From Microstegium vimineum (taxonomy: Eukaryota; Streptophyta; Magnoliopsida; Poales; Poaceae), in assembly GCA_022036555.1 (NCBI GenBank), contig CM039128.1, positions 19,059,640 to 19,123,639 of the forward strand: 64,000 bases of DNA, written 5' to 3'. The position numbers and the translations under genes are program-made. How positions within the stretch are numbered: the first letter of the stretch is position 1; the number at the start of each line of letters is the position of its first letter. This document shows positions 11,930-21,594 of the stretch, piece after piece. Below the pieces are notes generated by a model. It saw nothing but the letters and a program-made list of their open reading frames with translations, was not told the DNA's origin and did not search any database.

Positions 11930-12930
11930 TAAAGTCCTTCCCAATCTGGTCCTTCCTTTAAACATGCTCGGACATCGGTGGCTATGGTGGCTGTACTGTG
12001 CTCGTGTGGAATGGGCTCGTGACGACTAGAGGGGCGCTCGTGCTAGCCGACGGCGATGCGGCACCGAGCATACGACCCATGGTGGGGCCTACACCACCGG
12101 CAGGCAACGTACACACCCGTAGGAGACAGGGCGGCAGCAGCGGCCATGCCTGCTCCTCGCGCAGGGGCACGGTGGGGTTGGCGTCGTGGCACGGAGCCCA
12201 TGTGATGACAGGCAAAAAGGCCGGGGTGAAATCAGTGGCTTGAGACGAGATGTTTGCCACCTCATCGAGGCTCACCACAAAAGAAAAAGTCCATCTCTCA
12301 TCACAACTAAAAAGTATAAAAGTAAGATAATACTGCGGTGAGGTAAAATTTCGTCTTTAAGAGTGTCCGACGTACGACTTGTGGACAAGGAAAGAAAATG
12401 CAGTAGAAGAAAAGAAAACGTGATAGAAGGAAAGAAAACCGGACAAAACCCGCCTCGTCCGATAGGAAGGTACTGCGTGCTCGCCTCCGTCAATCCCGCA
12501 CGCCGGGAAGGAAACCTCGCGCCTCCTGCAGTCACGAGTTCACGACCCATCCTCCACCATCGGCCCATCGCCGCCTCCGGCTGCACTCCTCGCCTGCCCG
12601 TGCCCCAGCCCTCGACCCATCCTCCACCATCGCCATCGCCATCGCCGGCCATCGTCGCCCTCGCAGTCATGCGCCGCCCTCACCCTCACCCTCGCCCTAG
12701 AGCGCCGGCTGCTGCAGGGGACGGGGCGTTTCATCGGTAGGGAACGGGCGGGCTCCGGCTGCGGGCGGTCGCCAGGGCGCGAGCGAGGCCGTCCGCTGCG
12801 GGCACGACCGCTGGAGGTGCGAGCGAGGCCGTCCGTCGCGCGGGCGAGGAAGGTCGCCGCGGGCGTAGCCGCCGGGGCGCGAGCGGGCGAGCGCTCCGTC
12901 GTCGCGCGCGCCTCCGCCATGGACCAGCGT
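11930..12930. other. GC-rich segment, possible captured gene DNA
   Basis: GC content rises sharply compared with the AT-rich DNA on either side. Overlapping open frames on both strands are explained by high GC, and none gives a protein I recognise. Because it abuts two recognisable exon fragments (a kinase on the minus strand and a GTPase on the plus strand), part of it may be 5' exon or leader DNA carried with them. That is inference. Confidence 0.3.
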
Positions 12931-13032
12931 CTCCTCCGGGGTCCGCAGCTTGCGCTTGGCTATGGACTTGCAGGCAAAGGGGCCGCTCGTCGACAGCTCC
13001 GTGCACAGGTACGTGGTGCCGAACTGCCCTAT
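12931..13032 (-). pseudogene. Captured fragment of a calcium-dependent protein kinase (CDPK)
   Basis: The minus strand encodes IGQFGTTYLCTE, then FACKSIAKRKLRTPE. This is the glycine-rich ATP loop and the invariant lysine region at the start of the CDPK kinase domain. About 34 residues are recognisable; the catalytic loop, activation segment and EF-hands are absent, and downstream sequence in this frame is GC-rich low complexity. It is an isolated first-exon fragment. It lies head-to-head with an unrelated GTPase fragment, as expected for gene pieces picked up by a Helitron or Pack-MULE. Not a functional kinase. Confidence 0.7.
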
Positions 13033-13101
13033 CCGAGCTTGCACAGGTTCATAGGGGAAGATAGGTGATGCTGGTGCCCACTTAGACAACTCCGAACGGG
13101 C

Positions 13102-13248
13102 GTGGTGGCGTTCCGCCGCGAGAAGTACGTGCCGTACGGGGGACCGTCGGGCGGCGACGGCGGCCGCGGGGGTGACGTGTACATGCAGGTGGACGGGGAG
13201 ATGAACTCGCTGCTGCCGTTCCGCAAGTCCGTGCACATGCTCATTTAA
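13102..13248 (+). pseudogene. Captured fragment of an Obg/ObgC-type GTPase
   Basis: The plus strand encodes FRREKYVPYGGPSGGDGGRG, then VYMQVDGEMNSLLPF and RKSVHM. This is the glycine-rich Obg fold at the start of the mature protein. Plant chloroplast Obg has nearly the same run (family knowledge). The frame stops at 13246-13248, and the GTPase domain is absent here. The fragment is 70 bp from the CDPK piece on the opposite strand. The full gene acts in plastid ribosome biogenesis; this copy cannot. Confidence 0.75.
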
Positions 13249-16200
13249 TCATTTGATCACCATCTTGTGACTGAAAAGTTTCCACAATCGTGGTTTTCCA
13301 TTGCCACTTTTACTCCGAGTCTCCGAGAACATTTAAGCGCATAACTTGTTTGCTGATTTTGCATTGAAGATAGGGGACACGTGCTCTCCTAAGTCACGGT
13401 GCTGCTGATTCAACCATGTTGAGAGGCAAAGGATTGATTCAGTGAATGATGCTGGAAGCACAGAATGTACAGATCCTTGATAAGGGTATGGTTAGGATCC
13501 ATTGTAAGACAAGCAATATGATCCACAAGCAAAGATATATTTTTCCTCTTCAACGAGGCAATTGTATGGTGGATCAAAATTGTGCTTCTTATCAAAGTTA
13601 AGTGTCCTTTGAGCAAAGTTTTTTTCCACTTTATATCTTAGCAGTTCGTCAAGAAAAGAATCATAGTATTTAATCATCCTGATCAGCAGTTTCCTAATAC
13701 TAAGGACCATTTTAATCTGATGATATTATAACAGATAAAGGTGTGCACTACCAATTGCAGTTCCAATGGTGACACAAAGTTCGAGCCTCCAGTATTGACC
13801 AAGGTTGAGTAGTGCCATCAGCTATTGTGAGTTCCTTAGCCTCTCTGATTTGGTCAAATATTCAGGTCTGACAGCAGCTATTTCACTAGCTCTCTGCTTG
13901 ATGTAAGGCTATTGATTCCTATATTGCAATCATATGGAGGCACAAATCATTGGCCACTAGATAATACTAGCTTAATCCATACTAAAGCCATCTCTGTGTT
14001 TTATGCTAGAATGTTGTCAAATTGAAAATTGTTTGGATACACACAAAAGCAATTGTAAATTGGTAATCCTTTTTCTTTCTTGAAGCCATACTGCATTTTC
14101 TGTATTGCATTTGTCACTGGAAATTACAGTGGTAGCTTGCAACTAAATCTTTCACTATTAGTATTTTCTCTACAGATATGATACCCCGTCCCAGAAACTT
14201 TTACTTTTCACCATGTAAAGCTTAGAAGTAAATGGATCAATGATCTGGTAACCGTAAAGGAGGTTATGATATTCTAACTATGAATCCGATTCATAGACTT
14301 TGCACTTGGAGCTAAACTCGAGCCTATCGTTAGCTCATACTGAATCTGGAAGAGATCAAATCACTGAATCACAGAATGGCCTGCCAGGACAGTGTCTTTC
14401 CGGTGTTTTCATTTAGATACATGCGGGCAGTTCGCAGTGGAATTAATTAGCTGTTGTAATTGTGCAGAGAAAATAGAACTTTCTTAAGCAGGTTCAACAG
14501 AGTGTAGTACTGCAGTGATTGGTCTAAAATAAGGGATGCACTCATTGAATATAGTGCAGCGCTGCAGTGATATATATGCATTTTTATTCTGCATTACTCA
14601 ACTCTAAATCCAAGTGCTTAATTTTTTGGTAATGTACTACACACATTGAACTTCCATATTATTTTTTCAGTGATCTGACAGAACTTCCAATTGGCTCTAT
14701 GTCCACCTGTTTAAATTTATTAGTTGTAAATATAAAAACAAGGTAATAGTTTTTATTATGCCATCACCAGAATGTACGTCCACTAAGAGCCCTTAAATTA
14801 ACATAAAATCGAGTTTATTTATGTCTTTCATATCACTACACATTATATAATTTAGTTCATTTATATGCCTTCATCTCAAATATTTTTTAGATGAAATGAA
14901 TGGTTTTTCATAACTGGAGTCTCGTGCACTCCTTACTATGCAAGTACCTGTAACATTCTATTATAGTTGTTTTGGTGCCTGGCCCATTTCTTAATTCTTA
15001 CTATCTTCTTAACGATGACTTGTCCTTCTTAACTATTACTATCTCCAGTGTTTCTTTATTTTAATATGGTTGTTCAGTGTTTCTGATTCAGAGACGGCTT
15101 CCTAATGGAAATGCTATCATGATTTTCTACATCAGCAACTAGCGCTTGGTTTGGTTCTGCATGAATGGTTAGGGGTGGGTTAATTAAACAATATGTGCTT
15201 GTCCTATATTTATGTGGGTTTAGTTCAGAACCTATGTCACTAACAGGACTAGCTATGGTTGCTTCCTCGCCCTTGGTGCTATTGCTTGTGATTCGTCGTG
15301 TGTTGATTAGCGCAGCTCTAGCTCAGGCCTTAGGGATCGGGGCAAATCGCTGGGAATCATGTTGCTTGTGTGCTGATTTGTTGCATGGTTTGCTGCCCAA
15401 GGTGATGGAGGTAACATGTATGCCTTCACCTGGAATTTGTGAGGTACCCCACTGGCCTCCTCTGCTTCTTGGTTAATGTCTAATTTTTGTTGCTTTTTAC
15501 AATGACTAACTGGATTGATTGGCTTGCCTCGTGCTCCTGGATTCTTGGCAAAATTCAGCTTCAAATGCTCAAGTGCATCCAGGTAGGCTTTGTTTTCTCT
15601 TGCTTGCATGTCCTCTCATGTTTATTGTATTTTTTGTTTTTATATGGCAGCAATCTACTTATCGCTTAAGAACCAAGAGGTGTTACTGATTGAACTTGTA
15701 GATTCTATACTTTGAGTTTGTTTAGATAATCAAGCAATGCAATGTATGTGGGTTGGCTTTCTGCATGTACCATTTTCTTTTGTTTCCTGGTGCAGGATAG
15801 GTCTAATAATCTATGACTAAATGGTTACATTGGATTTTAAGTTGGCCGTTTCCTGTTATTATGAAAAATGTTTTTATATATCTTCGGTACCATTTCAGGG
15901 ATAAATAGCCTTCATACTAATTCTACTCAAGATGAAATTAGGCTTTATATAGCTTTGGTATCCGTTTCTAGTTGGCACTTGTTTGGATGTTTTCCCTGCG
16001 TTAGCAATGTGGTGTTTCTGTATAATGCTGGCACGACAATGAAACATAACCTGAATATAGGGAAGATAAAAAAATACTAAAAGCTATACTTGCTTATCTT
16101 TTTTAATCATCGTGATTTATTAATTATACAACACCGCCTTGTAATGTATATCTATGTCTAAATTTTCTGGAGTTTCAACTGTTGAAGGGTTTCACATCTT

Positions 16201-16675
16201 CCTCTTTCAGATTTGAACTGATTTCCCCTTCCCTCCGGCGTCCAATCAAGCAAAGGATCTGCTTTGAAGCATTACCAAACCCAAACACGTTGATTCCACC
16301 ATGGGAACTTCTGCAGGTGCAAGGCGTGATCATTTCTTTCTTTGCTTTTTTATCTAAATGTTAGATAATATGAAAGAAAATTTTTAGACCTGTCGTTGTC
16401 TTTGAACTGTTCATTTTTTTAAAATTTTTTGGATCTTAATGTGACCCGTACTTTAATTTTAATAGAATTAACTTTGAACTTAATATATGGGCCGTGGAGT
16501 TTGTGAGTCTGCTATGTCGTGTTATCCGTGATTAAGTGAATTTCATCAGCTTAATTTTCCTTTTGGATTTGTCCCATTAAAGTTTCTATATTTATCCGTG
16601 TTATCCGTGATTAAGTGAATTTCATGAGCCTTAAATTTACAATATTGTTATATTATTGTGCGATCTATGTGTTGT
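13249..16675. other. Helitron-like internal DNA, no recognised gene
   Basis: AT-rich sequence of 3.4 kb between the captured exon pieces and a Helitron-type 3' hairpin. Short open frames at 13410-13710 (minus), 15165-15476 (plus) and 15307-15609 (minus) do not match any protein I know. Some may be further captured exon scraps with introns. No Rep/helicase coding is seen, so any Helitron here is non-autonomous. Confidence 0.35.
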
Positions 16676-16706
16676 CCCGTAGCAACGCACGGGCACGTTA
16701 CTATGT
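16676..16706 (+). mobile_element. Helitron-type 3' end hairpin (degenerate terminus)
   Basis: A perfect stem-loop CCCGTAGCAACGCACGGG at 16676-16693, followed by CACGTTACTATG. Grass Helitrons end in this hairpin about 10 nt before CTAG|T. Here the terminal tetranucleotide appears as CTAT, so the end is mutated. The upstream sequence (GTTATATTATTGTGCGATCTATGT) is shared with the second end at 19460-19511, so they belong to one family. Confidence 0.6.
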
Positions 16707-17257
16707 AAGCTAAGAGCTAAAAGCAAATACCAACTCAAGTTAGATCATCAATCGATGGCTAGACGGCTTTATGTAACTCTTTATGATTTTCTTTTTCTTT
16801 TTTGTTTCTTTGTATATATCCTGAGTGTCTCACACACTCAGCCTCTCTACCAATTCTTTTAAACTCCACTTGCATGACCTCTCCCTCTTTAGTCAAATTG
16901 CTCTATTTTATTGAGACTACAAAACAAGGGTGAAGCATACAGACTAAAAAAAATTAGAGGTCCAGACTATACACAATAAAATTGCTGCTTTTTAGGAGGT
17001 TTTATAATTTAATGAAAATCATCCTTGCTACTGTATATAGAGCTTATCTGCCTTGATCTTCCTCACGTATCTGTGTGCACCAAACTGAAGAAAACAATAA
17101 TACAAATATCAAATATATGCTTTTAATTGGTTGCCCTCGGATGACAGCCCTCAAACATACATCATATACCTGCTATTTTTGTATAGACAGTTATAACAAA
17201 TTTGCTGGAGAAGAGCTTCAATGGATATCTATGTGTTTGTGGGTCTCTCTAAGTACC
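16707..17257. other. Gene-free stretch left of the solo copia LTR
   Basis: AT-rich DNA without coding signal. The last five bases (17253-17257, GTACC) form the target duplication of the adjacent solo LTR. Confidence 0.4.
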
Positions 17258-18942
17258 TGTAGAATCATGGACCCTTGTGTTTAGGCGATTAACGACAATA
17301 CTAGATCACTATGACTAACGTGTGTTTTGCAGAGACAAAGTCATTTATGTTAGGTCATGAGTGATGCATTTTGAATGGGCTTGATGGATATTCATGCCCC
17401 CAAGATGGAAATCGTTTCGGTTGCAAAGGATGGAGATACACGACGAAGACTAGGTTAGTTCTTAGTGCCGTAAGGTTGAGAAGGGCACTAAGTATAGCTA
17501 GGGCTTTTTGTTTTTCCTTTGACCGTACTATAAAGGGGGGTATGAGGTTAGTAGCTTGACTTAGGAGAGTTTAGGAAAGTGGGTATATGCACACTTGTCA
17601 CAACTAGTCCTAGAGACCTTGCTTTCAGCCCTTGATAAACCCTAGAAATGGTAGGAGCAAAATCCCTTAAGGAACCTCAGCGAAAACGGTTGAAAAAGAG
17701 GGAGAAAGAGGCTCCGGACCACTCTGCTAAGTGGGCGTCGGACCAAGAAGAGTGGTCCGGTGGTCCCTGACTTAGGCAGTTTTCCAGCTCTAGGAGCTCC
17801 GGACCACCTGTCTGGTGAGCACCGGACCATAGGAGAGTGGTCCGGTGGCTTGGCTTAGAGAGACAGAAGGCTCCGGACTAGTCCGATGGTTCGTCCGACG
17901 ACTAGTCCGACGCCTCATGACAGGGGTTTGCGTTTATGCAGAGAGCACCCTGGCTCCGGACCAGAGCGTCGGACCAGGGCACCGGACCAAGGAGAGTGGT
18001 CCGGTGGTGTGTAAAAGAGAAAGGATTTCACTCAGAGAGACCGAGGCTCCGGACCAGAGCGTCGGACCAATGCGTCAGACCAAGCAGAGTAGTCCGACGG
18101 TGCCTGAGTTTGAAATCAGAGTGAGCTCCGGACCAGTGTGCATGGTCCGGTGGTGTGAGCTCCGGACTAGTCCGGTGGCTACGCAGAGAGAAGAAAAAGT
18201 GAAAAACGGCTAGTTTTGGAGGTGGGGACTATTTATAGTTGCCCCCTTGGTCCTTAGAGGGTCTCTTGGCCATTGTTTCAGCTGGTGACACCTTGAGAAA
18301 TCTTTTGGAGAGCCAAGAGGATAGTGAGGGAGAGATTAGAGAGAGTTCATCTTGTTCTTCCCTCCTAGAGTGATTAGGAGTGACTTGTGTGCATCCATCC
18401 ACCTTCCTAGCCTTGAGTGGGTCAAGTGAAGGTCTTGTGCTTGTTACTCTTGGTGTTCGACAGCACCTAGACGGTTTGGTGGTGTTCGGAGGAAGTGACC
18501 GCCGGGAGATTGTTGGCGGCTCTTCTCCAAGCTCTTGTGATCGGTTGTGGGCGATTCACCGAGCCGGAGTGGCAAAGAATCAGCCCGTAGAGAGCACTCT
18601 ACCCTTGCGCGGGTAGAGGAGGAGCGATACCTTGCGAGGTGCTCCAACGAGGGCTAGGGGGGTGTGTCGACACCTCGATACCTCGGGAAAAAATCGCTGC
18701 GTTCATGAGATTTTCTTTTCCCTAGCTCTTTACATTTCCGCATTACTTTCCGTTCTGTTTTTACTTTCCTACTAGAATTGCTTAGGTTGTTTTTATTTCC
18801 TATGAACTGCTACTGCTTTCTAGCTAGGACACACGGACGGTAGGCACTAGGGGGTGATTGGCATTTGATAGGTTTTTATATTTGCTTTAGAAATTTAAAA
18901 CAAGCCCAATTCACCCCCCTCTTGGACATCTTGATCCTTTCA
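17258..18942 (+). mobile_element. Solo LTR of a SIRE/Maximus-like copia element, 1,685 bp
   Basis: Starts TGTAGAATCATGG and ends GATCCTTTCA, the same end as the LTRs of the large copia element at 19974-41391; many blocks are shared (GATTAACGACAAT, CTAACGTGTGTTTTGCAGAG, TTCACCCCCCTCTTGG). The flanks are GTACC on the left and ATACC on the right, a target duplication with one mismatch. A TATA-like CTATTTATAG lies at 18229-18238. No PBS or coding follows, so the body was lost by recombination. The U3 part is filled with a GGTCCGG/CCGGACC array (separate entry). Confidence 0.85.
17712..18175. repeat. U3 array of CTCCGGACCA / GTCCGGTGG motifs
   Basis: Roughly a dozen to twenty short motifs in both orientations (CTCCGGACC, GTCCGGTGG, GCGTCGGACCA) within 460 bp just upstream of the TATA-like box of the solo LTR. 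Because the motif occurs in both orientations the DNA can form many small hairpins and is CpG-dense. It takes the position of the CGTCGGACG array in the related LTRs. Confidence 0.7.
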
Positions 18943-19541
18943 ATACCTGAGAAGCTACATTCCTGACCTGCCCTTGATTCCTAGAGAGCACTTCAGTTAT
19001 GTGTTGAAACCCACGAAACAAAAATAATAAACAACAACAAAAAATGTTTTTTCTTTCCTGTTCTATGTGCACTCTACTCATTTTGTTTTGATATGAAACT
19101 TTTCCTATGACTATATTAGGGATCAATGTCTGACATCTCGGCGTATGTGCTGGGGAGGAACAGACCGGGGTGGGCAGTGGGTGGGGTGCCGTTGAAGCAG
19201 GGGGAGGAGTGTCACCACGACGGACCACACGATGGTGGTAAGATCCAACACCGATAGGACAATTTGTACTATACTTTGACAATTTATGAGTTTGTGACAA
19301 TCTGTGACATTATTCTCCATTCTCCATATCTATGTTAACTCCACGAAGTTTGCATTTTAGATTAATTGTTATTTTAACATCGGCATTTCATTTTATAGTA
19401 TTATTATATTATCGTGCGATCCACATTTACACGAATCAATGATGTCTACTCTCATGGAAAACATTGTTATATTATCGTGCGATCTATGTCTTTTTAATAC
19501 GAATGAGTTATCCCGTAGCAACGCACTGGCATTCAACTAGT
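18943..19541 (+). mobile_element. Helitron 3' segment ending in CTAG|T
   Basis: The stretch ends with hairpin CCCGTAGCAACGCACTGG (19512-19529; one mismatch in the stem), then CATTCAA and CTAG at 19537-19540, followed by T. This is the textbook Helitron 3' terminus (hairpin, about 7-12 nt, CTRR, host T). The solo copia LTR (17258-18942) is inserted upstream, so the Helitron probably extends left beyond 17258. The TC 5' end is not identified. Confidence 0.6.
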
Positions 19542-19973
19542 CGAAAAAGAAGAATGAACGGGTAACAATCAAACGCCGATGAATTCGATGTAGTCATGTA
19601 GAGCATAAAGAGATCGACCTCTTGGTGGTCTTAGAACCTCCGATAAACCCTAGAGTTGGCCGTAAGACCTCACCGAATGTTTGTTGGCACACTTGTTGTG
19701 CCGAACTTCGACGATAGATCTGGGAGGATAAGAGTGATAATTCAAAAAATGATCGTACTTCTAAAACCAGCGAGTCGAAATGAAATCCGACATGTTATAT
19801 TCATAGGGTTTGGAGAAGTTTGAAAACATCATATTTATTAATTTCTGAATTTAATTAACTCGTGAATGAAAATATTTCCAGAACTCTTGAATTTAGTTAT
19901 AAGCTGCAAAAAATACTCCAAAAGCTCTAAAAATTCAGAAAAAAATCGTAGAGATGCTTAAAACATGATAAAC
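19542..19973. repeat. LTR-like remnant, left part (continues at 41392)
   Basis: No coding. It is interrupted by the copia insertion at TAAAC (19969-19973 and 41392-41396). The right-hand continuation ends at 41904 with AGGATGTGACA, resembling the end of gypsy LTRs. The left start is not identified, so the assignment is tentative. Confidence 0.3.
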
Positions 19974-21542
19974 TGAAGATTCATGGCCCTAGTTGGTTTC
20001 GGTGATTAACGACAATTAGAGATTATTATGGCTAACGTGTGTTTTGCAGAGGCTATGCGTAGCCTAGCCATGGTGATCAAGGAGAATGGGCTCTAAAGGT
20101 CATCACTTAGCCCCCAAGATGGATATCGTTTCAGTTGTTAAGGAGACATGATGAAGACCCTAGAATGATAGGCTAAGTGCCATAAGGAGATGAAGGGCAC
20201 TTAGAATTAGATAGGGCTTCTCTTTATACCTTTGACCGTACTATTAAGAGGGGTTGAGACTAGTAGCTTGACTTAGGAAAGCTTCATGTTTAGGTGTGGT
20301 GCACACTTGACTTTCTTAGCTCTAAGCAAGCCTATGGTGACCGTAAGATAGCCTAGAACAACTTCCATTTTCATCGCGACGAAAAACGGAGTTGTCAAAA
20401 TCATTTTCTGGGCGACGGACGCTCCTGACAGGGGCGCCGGACGCTGTCCGACGTGTCAGACAATGGCGCCGGACGCTGGGTGGTTGAGTCCACAGCGTCC
20501 GTCGGCCTTCCAGAGAGGTTGTTTTCTGGCTAAGTTTTTCAGGGTGCGTCGGACGCTGGGAAGAGCGTCCGTCGACCTTCCAGAGAGGGTGTTTTCAAAC
20601 CCTAGCCAGATTTCAGCGTCGGACGCTGTGGCTGAGCGTCCGTCGCCCAGTGACGTAGCGTCCGTCGCTGGGAACAGTGTGTCAGAACTAGCCGTTAGAC
20701 AGAGGCGTCGGACCGTCCGTCGCCTCAATTATGAACAGAAACTAGCCGTTGGGCATGCGACGGACCGTCCGTCGCCTAGTCGACGGAGCGTCCGTCGCCA
20801 ACTTAAAATACCAGCCCGAGGCAGTTTTCAGAGGGTCTATTTATAGCCCCTCCCACTTCTCTCCCACCTTGCCTTTGCTCAATTGAGTTGCTGAGTTTGT
20901 TGAGAAGGTTGGAAAGAGAGCAAGAGCCCTAGAGAGAGAGAGTGATTCGCGAATCCATCCATCCTCTCTCTAGTTGATCCAAGAGTTCAAGTGTGCATCC
21001 TCTAGTTGTGAAGCTTGAGTGAGTCAAGCGAAGATCGAGGCTTGTTACTCTTGGTGATCGACATCACCTAGACGGTCCGGTGGTGTTCGGAGGAAGGTGA
21101 TCGCCGGAAGATTGTCGGCGGCCCTTCTCCATCGACGTTGTGATCGGTTGTGGGCGATTCACCGAGCCGGAGTGGCGAAGAATCATCCCGTAGAGAGCAC
21201 TCATCCCTTGCGCGGGATTGAGGGGGAGCCATACCTTGCGAGGTGCTCCAACGAGGACTAGGGGGGAGTGTCGACTCCTCGATACCTCGGCAAAACATCG
21301 CCGTGTCAAGCATCTCTTTCCCTAGCTCTTTATTACCGCATTACTTTCCGCACTTGTCTTTCAAATCTTACTAGAATTGTGTAGAAAGTTTTTCGCTTTT
21401 CATTGCCTTGTTACCGCTTTCTAGCTAGGACACACAAGCGGTAGGCACTAGGGGGTTAATTGGCTCTTTATAGGTTTAATTCTTGTTTAGAAATTAAAAA
21501 GAGCCCAATTCACCCCCCCTCTTGGGCATCTTGATCCTTTCA
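19974..21542 (+). repeat. 5' LTR of the large copia element
   Basis: Begins TGAAGATTCATGG and ends GATCCTTTCA. TATA-like CTATTTATAG lies at 20837-20846, so U3 is about 860 bp. Downstream is a transcribed leader with AG-rich repeats near 20930. The LTR is nearly identical to the split 3' copy. The PBS follows at once. Confidence 0.92.
20403..20802. repeat. U3 array of CGTCGGACGCT / AGCGTCCGTCG motifs
   Basis: About 15 copies in both orientations of an 8-11-bp core (GCGTCGGACGC, AGCGTCCGTCGC, GACGGACCGTCCGTCG) lie within 400 bp directly upstream of the TATA-like box. Paired copies are self-complementary and can fold back. A shorter version is in the 3' LTR (32630-32700 and 40352-40650), and a related array lies before ORF3 (27744-28095). 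Confidence 0.8.
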
Positions 21543-21544
21543 AT

Positions 21545-21556
21545 TGGTATCAGAGC
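21545..21556 (+). other. Primer binding site (initiator tRNA-Met type)
   Basis: TGGTATCAGAGC lies 2 nt after the LTR end. This is the complement of the 3' end of plant initiator tRNA-Met, the standard primer of plant copia elements. Confidence 0.85.
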
Positions 21557-21594
21557 CTGGTTGCTCTAAATTAGGCTTCACCGCCTAGAGCAAG

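Noticed and set aside
12363..12920. GC-rich frames with Arg/Pro/Ala-rich translations
   Set aside because: High-GC artefacts; only the short CDPK and Obg segments have family-specific motifs.
20456..21313. Frames such as MRRRTVRRLC and MLDTAMFCRG, repeated at 40314-41163
   Set aside because: LTR-internal and duplicated only because the LTR is duplicated.
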